64,000 nt of DNA from Flavitalea plasmicola (GCF_030546645.1 NZ_JAUOTO010000004.1:248001-312000), one strand, 5' to 3'; positions 35,608 to 43,012 are shown, counted from the stretch's first letter. Translations and numbers: made by a program. Notes: generated from the sequence alone by a model not told the origin.

Positions 35608-36200
35608 TCAGGCAAATTACGTTGTACGAGCCGGGAGACATACTTTCCGATCATATCGAATTCAATGTTTACCTCCGTGCCGGGAACAACGGATTGGATA
35701 TTGGTATGTTCATAGGTGTAAGGGATGATCGCCACATCGAATTTTCTTTTCTTAACGTTGAAGATGGTGAGGCTGGTGCCATTGATCGAAATGGAGCCCT
35801 TTTCAATGACCAGGTGGCTGAATGCTTTGGGGAATTCAAACCTGTACTGCCAGCTGCCATTGAGGTCTTTTTTTTCCAGGCAGACGGCGGTGGTATCCAC
35901 GTGTCCCTGAACGATATGGCCATCCAGGCGCCCATTCATGGCCAGGCATCTCTCCAGGTTTACCAGGTCTCCTGCCTGCCAGGAAGCCAGGTTGGTCTTA
36001 TCCAGGGTTTCCCGGATCGCGGTGACGCGATGCGCGTTGTCTGCAATTTCTTCTACTGTGAGGCATACGCCATTGTGCGACACGCTCTGGTCAACTTTTA
36101 GTTCCCCGGAGATGGGGGATTCTATCCAAAAAACCTTATTGGTGCCATTGGATCCAGCGGTGCGGATCTTGCCGAGAGATTCGATTATTCCAGTGAACAT
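35604..36200 (-). CDS. ribE: Riboflavin synthase, alpha chain
   Basis: Catalyses the dismutation of two 6,7-dimethyl-8-ribityllumazines to riboflavin. The chosen start gives MFTGIIESLGKI, the invariant N-terminus of the family, with 198 residues; three extra in-frame codons upstream are ignored. The two homologous barrel halves are visible: VSHNGVCLTVEEI and MNGRLDGHIVQGHVDTT in the first part, then SISINGTSLTIFNV in the second. No other riboflavin genes are nearby; it leads a short minus-strand run with the GT2 and oxidoreductase genes. Confidence 0.96.
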   Translation of the reverse strand: MFTGIIESLGKIRTAGSNGTNKVFWIESPISGELKVDQSVSHNGVCLTVEEIADNAHRVTAIRETLDKTNLASWQAGDLVNLERCLAMNGRLDGHIVQGHVDTTAVCLEKKDLNGSWQYRFEFPKAFSHLVIEKGSISINGTSLTIFNVKKRKFDVAIIPYTYEHTNIQSVVPGTEVNIEFDMIGKYVSRLVQRNLPE

Positions 36201-36231
36201 GGAACGCAATTTCGCGAAATTCCCCCTGATA

Positions 36232-36262
36232 TTTCAATTTTTCGGATTTTATTGTATATTTG
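36232..36262 (+). promoter_or_regulatory. Promoter of rpsU
   Basis: TTTC at 36232-36235, 19 bases, then TATATTTG at 36255-36262: a close match to TTTG-N19-TAnnTTTG. Transcription should start near 36268, giving a leader of about 60 bases that contains the strong ribosome-binding site. Confidence 0.75.
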
Positions 36263-36310
36263 CAATCCGTAAGAAATGGGGTAGGTGAAAGGCCCCAGGT
36301 TCAATTACTT

Positions 36311-36319
36311 AAAGGAGGT
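36311..36319 (+). promoter_or_regulatory. Strong Shine-Dalgarno sequence of rpsU
   Basis: AAAGGAGGT lies nine bases before the ATG at 36329. It pairs over eight bases with the 16S rRNA 3' end. Bacteroidota genes generally lack such sites because the ribosome hides its anti-Shine-Dalgarno; rpsU is the known exception, and none of the other genes here shows one this strong. It also fixes the start codon. Confidence 0.9.
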
Positions 36320-36328
36320 ATAAAAATT

Positions 36329-36526
36329 ATGCTGATCATCGATAGTAAAGATTGCGAAAACATTGACAAGGCCCTCAAAAAGTACAAAAAGAAATTTGAG
36401 AAGGCTAAGATCCTGATACAATTGCGGGAGCGTCAATCCTATACCAAGCCTTCGGTCAGAAGGAGGGGAGAGGTATTGAAGGCTGTTTACAAGCAGCAGG
36501 TAGCCACCGGAAAGTTCGAAATTTAG
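36329..36526 (+). CDS. rpsU: 30S ribosomal protein S21 (bS21)
   Basis: A 65-residue basic ribosomal protein: MLIIDSKDCENIDKALKKYK then RQSYTKPSVRRRGEVLKAVY, a normal bS21 length and sequence. The start is set by the Shine-Dalgarno sequence nine bases upstream. In Bacteroidota, bS21 together with bS18 and bS6 holds the 16S 3' tail in a pocket so that it cannot pair with messages. Ribosomes lacking bS21 expose the tail and then favour rpsU, which makes this an autoregulatory circuit. Promoter and terminator show it is transcribed alone. Confidence 0.97.
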   Translation: MLIIDSKDCENIDKALKKYKKKFEKAKILIQLRERQSYTKPSVRRRGEVLKAVYKQQVATGKFEI

Positions 36527-36550
36527 GAGATTCCTCTTTATAAATTACTG

Positions 36551-36585
36551 GTATAGGCCGTCTAATGACGGCCTATACGTGTTTT
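36551..36585 (+). terminator. Terminator of rpsU
   Basis: A perfect 12-bp stem GTATAGGCCGTC / GACGGCCTATAC with loop TAAT (36551-36578), followed by GTGTTTTTG. The right arm contains the stop codon of the convergent acyltransferase gene (36573-36575). Confidence 0.88.
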
Positions 36586-37655
36586 TGTCCCACCTTGTTC
36601 TTCCATTGTAAAGCCTTTGACTCCACCCAATACCAGGACCCCAGGGCAAAGGGTAGTGAAAACAATATATCCAGAAAAAAGACAGTTGTCGGCGACTTCA
36701 AATGTAAATTATTGATTATCAATTGTTCCATTGGGAACGCGAAAATGTACATCCCATAGGAAAGATCTGGCCGGGGGGTGAGCTTTGTGATCCACGGAAG
36801 GCGGCTGGTCGCCAGGTAAAGCAATACGGGGGGAAGGAGGATCAGCGATCCGATCCTGCAGAAGAACGGAACGGCTATCAGGAGGTAGCAGGCCGGGAGG
36901 ACGAGCAGGAGCCAGCGGTCCGAGATCATAATATGTTTGCTGAAGCGATTGCACAGCATGCCCAGGAGAAAGAACACTGACAGGTCGCAATAGGGGAGCC
37001 TGAAATGTTTTCTGAAATCGATCATTCCAGGTGATTGCACCGAGTACAGGTACCAACTGGCTGACGCGAGCAAAACGATAAGCGAGACAATGAGCGCTGT
37101 TTGTATTTTTCTGTTCTTTATATATCCCGCCAGCATCAGGCCTGCGTAAAGCTTGAGCTCCAGGCTAAGGGTCCATAGGGAGGGGTTGATAGCCGGGCCC
37201 AGCGGGGACTGCCCGAATACGCCGGGGAGCTCGTAGTATACTCTTACCAGCAGGCAGGTGCGCAGATACTGGTAGAACAGGGGATGCCGGAAATAGGTAT
37301 ACAGATCCAGGCTTGTCACCAGGGGGCCCATTACGCAGGCACACAGGACCACTGCCACGATTGCGGCAGGGTAAAGCCTCAGGACGCGTTTCCATACAAA
37401 ATTCAAGCGGGAAGGGCTTTGATCAAGGCTTCGGGAGACCAACAGACCGCTGAGGAAAAAGAAGATCCGGATGCCGAGCGTGCCTGCCCTGAGATATCCG
37501 GAAGACAATTTGAATATGGGGTCATCATTGCCATAGCAATGGGCCATGACGACCAGTAAAGCGGCGGCCAGCCTGATGAGATTAAAATTATTCTGTCGCC
37601 TGTCCCGGAGGTGGTCCGAAAGCGGCTGACCTTTATTTAGCCATGTCCATTTCAA
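36573..37655 (-). CDS. Acyltransferase-3 family membrane protein
   Basis: A 360-residue inner-membrane O-acyltransferase of the OafA/acyltransferase-3 type with about ten helices. Landmarks: FNLIRLAAALLVVMAHCYG (first helix with the conserved His), GIRIFFFLSGLLVSRSL, FVWKRVLRLYPAAIVAVVLC and NPSLWTLSLELKLYAGLMLA (the WSLxxE-type motif). These enzymes acetylate or acylate sugars of surface polymers. It ends inside the rpsU terminator and is convergent with rpsU. The specific substrate is unknown; a link to the nearby glycan genes is inferred. Confidence 0.88.
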   Translation of the reverse strand: MKWTWLNKGQPLSDHLRDRRQNNFNLIRLAAALLVVMAHCYGNDDPIFKLSSGYLRAGTLGIRIFFFLSGLLVSRSLDQSPSRLNFVWKRVLRLYPAAIVAVVLCACVMGPLVTSLDLYTYFRHPLFYQYLRTCLLVRVYYELPGVFGQSPLGPAINPSLWTLSLELKLYAGLMLAGYIKNRKIQTALIVSLIVLLASASWYLYSVQSPGMIDFRKHFRLPYCDLSVFFLLGMLCNRFSKHIMISDRWLLLVLPACYLLIAVPFFCRIGSLILLPPVLLYLATSRLPWITKLTPRPDLSYGMYIFAFPMEQLIINNLHLKSPTTVFFLDILFSLPFALGSWYWVESKALQWKNKVGQKHV

Positions 37656-37716
37656 TAGCGGGAATTGTCTTAAACAGGGATTCCGAAGGTTTGAATCTGC
37701 AATTTTAGTAATTTAG

Positions 37717-38787
37717 GTGGTAATAACAATGTTTCCTTTGGAACTGGCAGTCGAATCTTTCATAGGGTATCTGACTTTCGAGAAGCGGAGTTCTGCTCAT
37801 ACTATCCGCGCTTACCAGGACGACCTGGTGCAATTCTTCGACTTTATGGCTTTACAGTATGGGGAGGTATCCCTGGCGGCTATTACGCCTTCATTTATCC
37901 GGAGCTGGCTGGCGTCCATGAAGGATGGCGGCATCAGCAGCCGGAGCATTAACCGGAAGATATCCACGCTTAAATCCTTTTTTAAGTACCAGATCCGTTG
38001 TGGCGTTGTGGAGCAGTCTCCCATGGCGGCTATCACCAGTCCCAAGGCGGGCAAGCGGCTGCCTGTTTATGTGGAGCAGCAGGACATTGCCCTGCTATTC
38101 GGTCAGCTGGTTTTCCCGGACGACTGGGAAGGGTGGACGGACAGGTTGATATTGGCGGTTTTTTATCACACCGGCATCCGTTTGAGCGAGCTGATCCAGC
38201 TGAAGGAGCGGCAGGTGGACCGGGGGAACCGGTGCATCAAAGTGTTGGGAAAGGGGAATAAGGAGCGGATCATACCCATTGGCGCCTGGCTGATGGGGGA
38301 GATCGCCGGTTATTGTCAGAAGAAGGGGGGGAGGGAGGAGCTGCAAGCTGCAAGCCACAAGCTACAAGCGGGGAAGGAGGAGCTACGAGCTTCGAGCGGT
38401 GAGCTGCGAGCGGGGGAGGGGGAGCTACAAGCTGCAAGCGACAAGCTACAAGGGAGGGAGGGGGAGCTACAAGCTGCAAGCGACAAGCTACAAGGGAGGG
38501 AGATGGATAGGGAATATTTGTTTGTCAGTAAGAAGGGGGTGAAGCTATATCCTAAATATGCGTACCGGGTCGTTCGAAAGTACCTGGGGCAGGTGACGAC
38601 CATCGAGCAGAAGAGCCCGCACGTGCTACGGCATTCTTTTGCCACGCATCTTGTCAATAGCGGGGCGGATCTGAATTCCGTCAAGGAGCTATTGGGGCAT
38701 GCCAGCCTGGCGGCCACGCAGGTGTACACGCATAATACGATTGAAAAGTTAAAAGAAGTTTATCTGAGGGCCCATCCCAAGGCATAA
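37717..38787 (+). CDS. xerD: XerC/XerD-type tyrosine recombinase with a repeat-encoded insertion
   Basis: Site-specific tyrosine recombinase, presumably for chromosome dimer resolution at dif. All catalytic residues are present: Arg155 (TGIRLSEL), Lys179 (LGKGNKER), His302 and Arg305 (PHVLRHSF), His328 (LGHAS) and nucleophile Tyr337 (QVYTH). The N-terminal SAM-like DNA-binding domain is normal. It has 356 residues against about 300 for the family; the excess is residues about 205-263, made of Glu/Leu/Gln/Ala-rich units encoded by the dispersed AGCTGCAAGC repeat. The insert lies between the catalytic Lys and HxxR. A start at 37729 (MFPLELAVESF) is also possible. XerC versus XerD cannot be told. 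Confidence 0.88.
   Translation: MVITMFPLELAVESFIGYLTFEKRSSAHTIRAYQDDLVQFFDFMALQYGEVSLAAITPSFIRSWLASMKDGGISSRSINRKISTLKSFFKYQIRCGVVEQSPMAAITSPKAGKRLPVYVEQQDIALLFGQLVFPDDWEGWTDRLILAVFYHTGIRLSELIQLKERQVDRGNRCIKVLGKGNKERIIPIGAWLMGEIAGYCQKKGGREELQAASHKLQAGKEELRASSGELRAGEGELQAASDKLQGREGELQAASDKLQGREMDREYLFVSKKGVKLYPKYAYRVVRKYLGQVTTIEQKSPHVLRHSFATHLVNSGADLNSVKELLGHASLAATQVYTHNTIEKLKEVYLRAHPKA
38339..38502. repeat. AGCTGCAAGC-type repeat block inside the recombinase gene, with a 42-bp tandem duplication
   Basis: A run of AGCTGCAAGC, AGCTACAAGC and AGCTTCGAGC units. Its end is two identical 42-bp copies, 38419-38460 and 38461-38502, each encoding GELQAASDKLQGRE. Because 42 is a multiple of three, the frame is kept. 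The same core is found in lpxB, after the aminotransferase gene and beside rplJ. Confidence 0.9.
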
Positions 38788-38987
38788 GATTATACAGGGC
38801 TTAAATTGTCTTATGAGGTTAGTATTTAACGTTTTTAATTTGGAAAAGCAGGCCTGAAAGAGTAACTTCAATGTACCGCCTTATCCTCACCAGTATCACG
38901 CACAACGATGCCGAAGGCATCATGTACCGCACTTCCTCAGCAGGAGAGTTCTTTTATTTATTGTTCACTGATTAAAATGGGATTGTT

Positions 38988-39287
38988 ATGAACGTTAGAA
39001 TTCAGACAGTGCACTTCGATGCAGATGGAAAACTAGTAGATTACGTAACAAAAAAAATGACAAAATTAAGCACCTTCCATGACAGGATCATTAAAGTAGA
39101 TGTGTTTTTGAAGCTGGACAATGTAGTCCACACGATCAAGGACAAGATCGCAGAGATCAGGGTCCATGTTCCCCGCCACCACTTTTTCGTAAAATGCTCC
39201 TCAAAATCTTTCGAAGAGTCTTTTGACAGCGCCTTCGAATCATTGGTCAATCAGGTAAAGAAGAAAAAAGAAAAGCAGCTTGCATAG
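38988..39287 (+). CDS. hpf: Ribosome hibernation-promoting factor (HPF/RaiA family)
   Basis: A 99-residue short-form HPF/RaiA protein that binds the 30S decoding region in slow growth. It shows MNVRIQTVHFDADGKLVDYV, KLDNVVHTIKDKIAEIRVHV and KSFEESFDSAFESLVNQVKK, with a basic tail, as in the family; the long-form dimerisation domain is absent. It follows the recombinase gene by 200 bases, a stretch with a TTTG at about 38840 and TAACTTCA at 38863 as a weak promoter candidate. It is followed by three tandem hairpins. Confidence 0.92.
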   Translation: MNVRIQTVHFDADGKLVDYVTKKMTKLSTFHDRIIKVDVFLKLDNVVHTIKDKIAEIRVHVPRHHFFVKCSSKSFEESFDSAFESLVNQVKKKKEKQLA

Positions 39288-39316
39288 TCCCGGAATGAGC
39301 TGACGCTGATTCCAGG

Positions 39317-39463
39317 AAGGACCTCCCCAGGAGGTCCTTTTGCATTATGTCCTGATCGGTGCTACCGGTCAGGGAGACCTCTCCTGAGGTCTTTTTGTAT
39401 TAAGTCCTGATCGGTGCTGTGATCAGGGAGACCTCTCCTGGAGGTCTTCTTGTATTATGTCCC
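39317..39463 (+). terminator. Three tandem terminator-like hairpins (55-bp repeat) behind hpf
   Basis: Hairpin 1: AAGGACCTCC / GGAGGTCCTT (39317-39339) then TTTT. Hairpin 2: AGACCTC / GAGGTCT (39375-39392) then TTTTT. Hairpin 3: AGACCTC / GAGGTCT (39429-39447). Between them lie CCTGATCGG / CCGGTCAGG (39351-39373) and CCTGATC / GATCAGG (39407-39427). The unit GTCCTGATCGGTGCT recurs with a 55-base period. The remainder to 39585 holds no gene. Confidence 0.8.
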
Positions 39464-39585
39464 GCAAGGTTAGACGGAGGGGAGGATGCGTCTCTTTTTG
39501 GGAGAAACCGGGGGATTGAAAGGGGGTGGAAATCCGTTAATTCAAGGAACTGAGATTTAGATAGTAAAAAAAAGGATTGAAAATT

Positions 39586-39614
39586 TTTGAATTTAACAAA
39601 TTCACGTACCTTTG
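39586..39614 (+). promoter_or_regulatory. Promoter of the tRNA-tuf transcript
   Basis: TTTG at 39586-39589 and TACCTTTG at 39607-39614, 17 bases apart, about 85 bases before the first tRNA. The -7 box is perfect; the spacing is two bases short of the usual 19. Confidence 0.65.
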
Positions 39615-39698
39615 CCTTCCCAAAAAAAGCAGTAGATCAGTGCGATAGGAGAGAGAACAACGGGCCTTCGGCCAGAAGCCGGGGAAGTTTTTTGACAA

Positions 39699-39771
39699 GC
39701 CAAAGTAGCTCAGTTGGTAGAGCAACTGATTTGTAATCAGTAGGTCGGGGGTTCGACTCCCTTCTTTGGCT
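39699..39771 (+). tRNA. tRNA-Thr (anticodon TGT)
   Basis: A 73-nt cloverleaf: acceptor GCCAAAG / CTTTGGC, D-arm TAGCTCAGTTGG, anticodon loop TTTGTAA in stem ACTGA/TCAGT, T-loop GGTTCGACTCC, discriminator T, no encoded CCA. First of four clustered tRNAs before tuf. Confidence 0.96.
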
Positions 39772-39809
39772 CTTCGGGAGGCGGGATATCCGCCTCAAAA
39801 ACAAATGCC

Positions 39810-39892
39810 GGGCAAGTAGCCAAGTGGCCAACGGCAACAGACTGTAAATCTGTCCTCTTCGGAGTTCGGTGGTTCGAATCCATCCTTGCCCA
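39810..39892 (+). tRNA. tRNA-Tyr (anticodon GTA)
   Basis: An 83-nt class II tRNA: acceptor GGGCAAG / CTTGCCC, anticodon loop CTGTAAA within CAGA/TCTG, long variable arm TCCTCTTCGGA, T-loop GGTTCGAATCC, discriminator A. Confidence 0.96.
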
Positions 39893-39919
39893 CGTTAAGT
39901 TCTTTAGATTTGTCGCAAT

Positions 39920-39992
39920 GCGGAAGTAGCTCAGTTGGTAGAGCGACAGCCTTCCAAGCTGTAGGTCGCGGGTTCGAACCTCGTCTTCCGCT
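39920..39992 (+). tRNA. tRNA-Gly (anticodon TCC)
   Basis: A 73-nt cloverleaf: acceptor GCGGAAG / CTTCCGC, anticodon loop CTTCCAA within ACAGC/GCTGT, T-loop GGTTCGAACCT, discriminator T. Confidence 0.96.
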
Positions 39993-40041
39993 CAGAAATG
40001 GAGTTAGATCCGGATTGACTCACCAATGGATCGACCAACAA

Positions 40042-40113
<72 letters not shown>

Positions 40114-40122
40114 CTGAAGTCC

Positions 40123-40206
40123 GGACGAACCGAAGGTTCGTTGTCCGAAGGACAGAAATAAGATTTTGTGACGCAATTGGATTAAATTCAAAAAGATCCA
40201 ATTGCG
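40123..40206 (+). other. Two hairpins between the tRNA cluster and tuf
   Basis: GGACGAACC-GAA-GGTTCGTTGTCC at 40123-40146, and a perfect 11-bp stem CGCAATTGGAT / ATCCAATTGCG enclosing 13 bases at 40172-40206. Neither has a U-run, so they are not obvious terminators; processing sites or leader structure of the tuf message are more likely. The stretch 40207-40309 has no gene. Confidence 0.6.
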
Positions 40207-40309
40207 AACATCTTGAGTAAGCGTAAGAAGTTTTGTAAAGACACCGGAGACTGGCCCGGATAGGGGAGCCGGACAATATTTTAAAACACAACTATTAAAA
40301 CAGATAACA

Positions 40310-41497
40310 ATGTCAAAAGAGACCTTCAAGAGGGACAAACCCCACGTTAACGTTGGTACTATCGGTCACGTTGACCACGGTAAAACAACTTTGACTGCTG
40401 CTATCACCTCCATCCTTGCCGGAAGGGGTTTGGCAGAAGCAAAAAAGTATGATGAGATCGATGCCGCTCCTGAAGAGAAGGAGAGGGGTATTACCATCAA
40501 CACAGCTCACGTTGAGTACCAGACGGCTAACCGTCACTATGCTCACGTGGATTGCCCGGGTCACGCTGACTATGTGAAAAATATGATCACCGGCGCTGCC
40601 CAGATGGACGGAGCGATCCTGGTGGTTGCTGCTACTGACGGCCCTATGCCTCAGACGAAGGAGCACATTCTTCTGGCTCGCCAGGTAGGTGTTCCCCGTA
40701 TTGTGGTATTCATGAATAAAGTTGACCTGGTGGATGACCCCGAGCTGCTGGAACTGGTGGAAATGGAAATCCGCGAGCTGCTGTCTTCCTATGGATTCGA
40801 CGGCGACAACACTCCGATCATCAAGGGTTCTGCTACAGGCGCCCTGGCTGGAGAAGACAAGTGGGTAGCCGCTATCGACGAGCTGATGGCAGCTGTTGAC
40901 AGCTACATTCCCCTGCCTCCCCGCCCTGTTGATCAGCCCTTCCTGATGTCTGTTGAAGATGTGTTTTCCATCACTGGTCGTGGTACTGTTGCCACTGGCC
41001 GTATCGAAAGAGGTCGTATCAAGGTGGGTGAAGGTATCGAGATCGTAGGTCTGCAGGATGCCCCTCTTACTTCTACTGTAACAGGTGTTGAAATGTTCCG
41101 CAAGCTGCTGGATCAGGGTGAAGCCGGTGACAATGCAGGTCTGCTGCTCCGTGGTATTGAAAAGACCCAGATCCGTCGTGGTATGGTGCTTTGCAAACCC
41201 GGTTCTATCACTCCTCACACTGAGTTCAAGGGTGAAGTATACGTACTGAGCAAGGAAGAAGGTGGTCGTCATACTCCTTTCTTCAACAAGTATCGTCCTC
41301 AGTTCTACTTCCGCACGACGGACGTAACGGGTGAAGTTACTCTGCCCGCTGGTACTGAAATGGTTATGCCTGGCGATAACACTTCTCTGAGTGTTGTGCT
41401 GATCCAGCCCATCGCCATGGAGAAAGGTCTGAAATTCGCTATCCGCGAAGGTGGCCGTACAGTTGGTGCCGGACAGGTGACTGAGATCGTAAAATAA
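40310..41497 (+). CDS. tuf: Elongation factor Tu
   Basis: A 395-residue GTPase that delivers aminoacyl-tRNA to the ribosome. G motifs: GHVDHGKT (P-loop), [12 protein letters not shown] (switch I), DCPGHADY (switch II), NKVD and SAT-like GSATGALAG. Domain II has [20 protein letters not shown]; domain III ends [11 protein letters not shown]. Length is normal. Codon usage is strongly biased, as in highly expressed genes. It follows the four tRNAs, probably on the same transcript. Confidence 0.98.
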   Translation: MSKETFKRDKPHVNVGTIGHVDHGKTTLTAAITSILAGRGLAEAKKYDEIDAAPEEKERGITINTAHVEYQTANRHYAHVDCPGHADYVKNMITGAAQMDGAILVVAATDGPMPQTKEHILLARQVGVPRIVVFMNKVDLVDDPELLELVEMEIRELLSSYGFDGDNTPIIKGSATGALAGEDKWVAAIDELMAAVDSYIPLPPRPVDQPFLMSVEDVFSITGRGTVATGRIERGRIKVGEGIEIVGLQDAPLTSTVTGVEMFRKLLDQGEAGDNAGLLLRGIEKTQIRRGMVLCKPGSITPHTEFKGEVYVLSKEEGGRHTPFFNKYRPQFYFRTTDVTGEVTLPAGTEMVMPGDNTSLSVVLIQPIAMEKGLKFAIREGGRTVGAGQVTEIVK

Positions 41498-41511
41498 TAA
41501 GATAATTTTTA

Positions 41512-41519
41512 TATCTTTG
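41512..41519 (+). promoter_or_regulatory. -7 promoter element before tRNA-Trp-secE-nusG
   Basis: TATCTTTG, a perfect TAnnTTTG box, 15 bases after the tuf stop. No TTTG lies 19 bases upstream. A long hairpin follows at once (41529-41565: TAAAAGCT / AGCTTTTA around TCCGAA / TTCGGGA), which could be tuf's terminator or a 5' structure on the new transcript. Confidence 0.5.
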
Positions 41520-41584
41520 TAATGAATCTAAAAGCTGTTCCGAAAGTCCTTCGGGATAGCTTTTAGCTTTCTTAGACGGCATAC

Positions 41585-41656
41585 ACGGGCATAGTACAAC
41601 GGTTAGTATAGAGGTCTCCAAAACCTTTGATCTGGGTTCGAATCCTAGTGCCCGTG
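41585..41656 (+). tRNA. tRNA-Trp (anticodon CCA)
   Basis: A 72-nt cloverleaf: acceptor ACGGGCA / TGCCCGT, D-stem GTAC/GTAT, anticodon loop CTCCAAA within GAGGT/ACCTT, T-loop GGTTCGAATCC, discriminator G as expected for tryptophan. It precedes secE, the common bacterial arrangement. Confidence 0.95.
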
Positions 41657-41670
41657 CAACATAAGTAATC

Positions 41671-41862
41671 ATGAACAAAATCACGACATACTTCCGTGAG
41701 TCCTATAAGGAACTAATGGAGAAAGTGACCTGGCCGTCATGGGCTCAGCTGCAGCAATCGACTGTGATCGTGTTGGTGGCTACCCTGCTGATCACGGCGT
41801 TGGTTTGGGTCATGGATCTGGCATCCAGCTCTGTATTACGTTTTGCTTATTCGTTATTCTAA
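41671..41862 (+). CDS. secE: Preprotein translocase subunit SecE
   Basis: A 63-residue, single-span SecE that clamps the SecY channel at the inner membrane. It has the amphipathic helix with YKELMEKVTWPSWAQLQQST (the conserved KVxWPS motif) followed by the transmembrane helix VIVLVATLLITALVWVMDL. Short form as in most bacteria. It is seven bases upstream of nusG and 14 bases after tRNA-Trp. Confidence 0.97.
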   Translation: MNKITTYFRESYKELMEKVTWPSWAQLQQSTVIVLVATLLITALVWVMDLASSSVLRFAYSLF

Positions 41863-41869
41863 ATAAAAT

Positions 41870-42469
41870 ATGGAAACTGTTAACCAACAAGAGGTCAAGA
41901 CTACAGCCGAAGGCAAGCCCGCACCGGAAACCAAGTGGTACGTGCTGCGCGTGGTCAGTGGCAAGGAGCGTAAGGTGAAGGAGTATCTTGACAAAGAGAT
42001 CTCCCGTGGAGGATGGGGTGAAGTGGTAAAGCAAGTGTTCCTTCCTGTAGAGAAGGTCTATAAGGTACAGAATGGTAAGAAAGTGATGCGTGAGCGTAAC
42101 TATTATCCCGGATATGTGATGATCGAGGTTACGGAAGGCAAGCTGGGTGATGACCTGCGGGAGGCGATCAAGAATACCAATAGCGTCATTCATTTCCTGG
42201 GTAAGGAAAATCCTATCGCACTTCGTAAGGCTGAAGTGAACAAGATGCTGGGTAAGATGGATGAAATGGCGGAATCTGGCGGCATGAGCATGAGCGAGCC
42301 GTTCATCATTGGTGAGACGATCAAGATCATCGAAGGGCCGTTTAATGATTTCAACGGTATTATAGAAGAGGTGAATGACGAGAAGAAGAAATTGAAAGTT
42401 ACTGTGAAGATCTTCGGCCGCAGCACACCGGTGGAGCTGAACTACATGCAGGTGGAGAAGATCTCGTAA
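41870..42469 (+). CDS. nusG: Transcription termination/antitermination factor NusG
   Basis: A 199-residue NusG. The N-terminal NGN domain has KWYVLRVVSGKERKVKEYLD and RNYYPGYVMIEVTEG; the C-terminal KOW domain has IIEGPFNDFNGIIEEVNDEK and IFGRSTPVELNYMQVEKI. It binds RNA polymerase and couples it to Rho or the ribosome. It stands in the usual secE-nusG-rplK order, but a terminator and the histone-like gene separate it from rplK here. Confidence 0.98.
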   Translation: METVNQQEVKTTAEGKPAPETKWYVLRVVSGKERKVKEYLDKEISRGGWGEVVKQVFLPVEKVYKVQNGKKVMRERNYYPGYVMIEVTEGKLGDDLREAIKNTNSVIHFLGKENPIALRKAEVNKMLGKMDEMAESGGMSMSEPFIIGETIKIIEGPFNDFNGIIEEVNDEKKKLKVTVKIFGRSTPVELNYMQVEKIS

Positions 42470-42503
42470 GCGAAGAGAAGATCAGATAAAATTATAATAA
42501 CAG

Positions 42504-42531
42504 GGCTGTCTCAAAAAGGGGCAGCCTTTTT
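42504..42531 (+). terminator. Terminator of nusG
   Basis: Stem GGCTGTC / GGCAGCC (one G-U) around TCAAAAAGG, followed by TTTTT at 42527-42531, 34 bases past the nusG stop. Confidence 0.8.
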
Positions 42532-42553
42532 AATTGAACATCATTAAGAAGGA

Positions 42554-42587
42554 AGAAGCTGCCTCGTTATTGGGGCAGCTTCTTTTG
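42554..42587. terminator. Second, bidirectional terminator between nusG and the H1-like gene
   Basis: A perfect 10-bp stem AGAAGCTGCC / GGCAGCTTCT at 42554-42583 with T-rich flank on the plus strand and a TTCC-rich flank on the minus strand. It backs up the nusG terminator and ends the convergent H1-like gene. Confidence 0.75.
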
Positions 42588-42607
42588 TTCCTTTATGACC
42601 GTAGTTG

Positions 42608-43012
42608 TCAATTATCGTTATTGTCGTTGTCAAAACCGAAAGATGTCGTCGGCTCTTCAGGTGTTTCGGGCATGATAGGCTCGGACACTTCGGGAGTCGG
42701 AGGAACTGGAGCGGGCTTGGGCCTGGGGGCAGCTTTCTTTTTAGCTGCTTTTTTAGGAGCGGCCTTTTTTGGGGCTGCTTTCTTTGGAGCGGCCTTCTTT
42801 TTAGGGGCTGCCTTTTTCTTGGGGGCAGCTTTTTTCTTAGGAGCGGCCTTTTTCTTGGGGGCAGCTTTCTTTTTAGGAGCGGCTTTTTTCTTAGCGGCTT
42901 TTTTCACAGCTTTTTTGGCAGCCTTCTTCACGGCTTTTTTAGGAGCTGATTTCTTTTTAGCGGCCTTTTTAGGGGCAGCCTTTTTAGCCGGCTTTTTCTT
43001 AGACTTTGACAT
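42608..43012 (-). CDS. Histone H1-like Lys/Ala/Pro-rich DNA-binding protein
   Basis: A 134-residue protein that is almost wholly low-complexity. Residues 1-100 are Lys-Ala-Pro repeats (APKKKAAPKKKAAPKK units of five residues, plus KKAVKKAAKKA units), as in bacterial histone-H1-like nucleoid proteins. The last 35 residues switch to a Pro-rich and then acidic, Asn/Asp-rich tail (FDNDNNDN). The basic part should bind DNA without sequence preference; the acidic tail is a less usual addition. It lies on the minus strand between nusG and rplK. The repeat DNA keeps the opposite strand open as well, but that reading is not a gene. Confidence 0.82.
   Translation of the reverse strand: MSKSKKKPAKKAAPKKAAKKKSAPKKAVKKAAKKAVKKAAKKKAAPKKKAAPKKKAAPKKKAAPKKKAAPKKKAAPKKAAPKKAAPKKAAKKKAAPRPKPAPVPPTPEVSEPIMPETPEEPTTSFGFDNDNNDN

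Noticed and set aside
38339..38502. Possible CRISPR array in the recombinase gene
   Set aside because: The units are 10-42 bases without spacers, lie in a coding frame, and no cas genes are present.
38871..38975. 34-codon ORF in the hpf leader
   Set aside because: Its ATG directly follows the only promoter-like box and so would lie before the transcription start; no family likeness.
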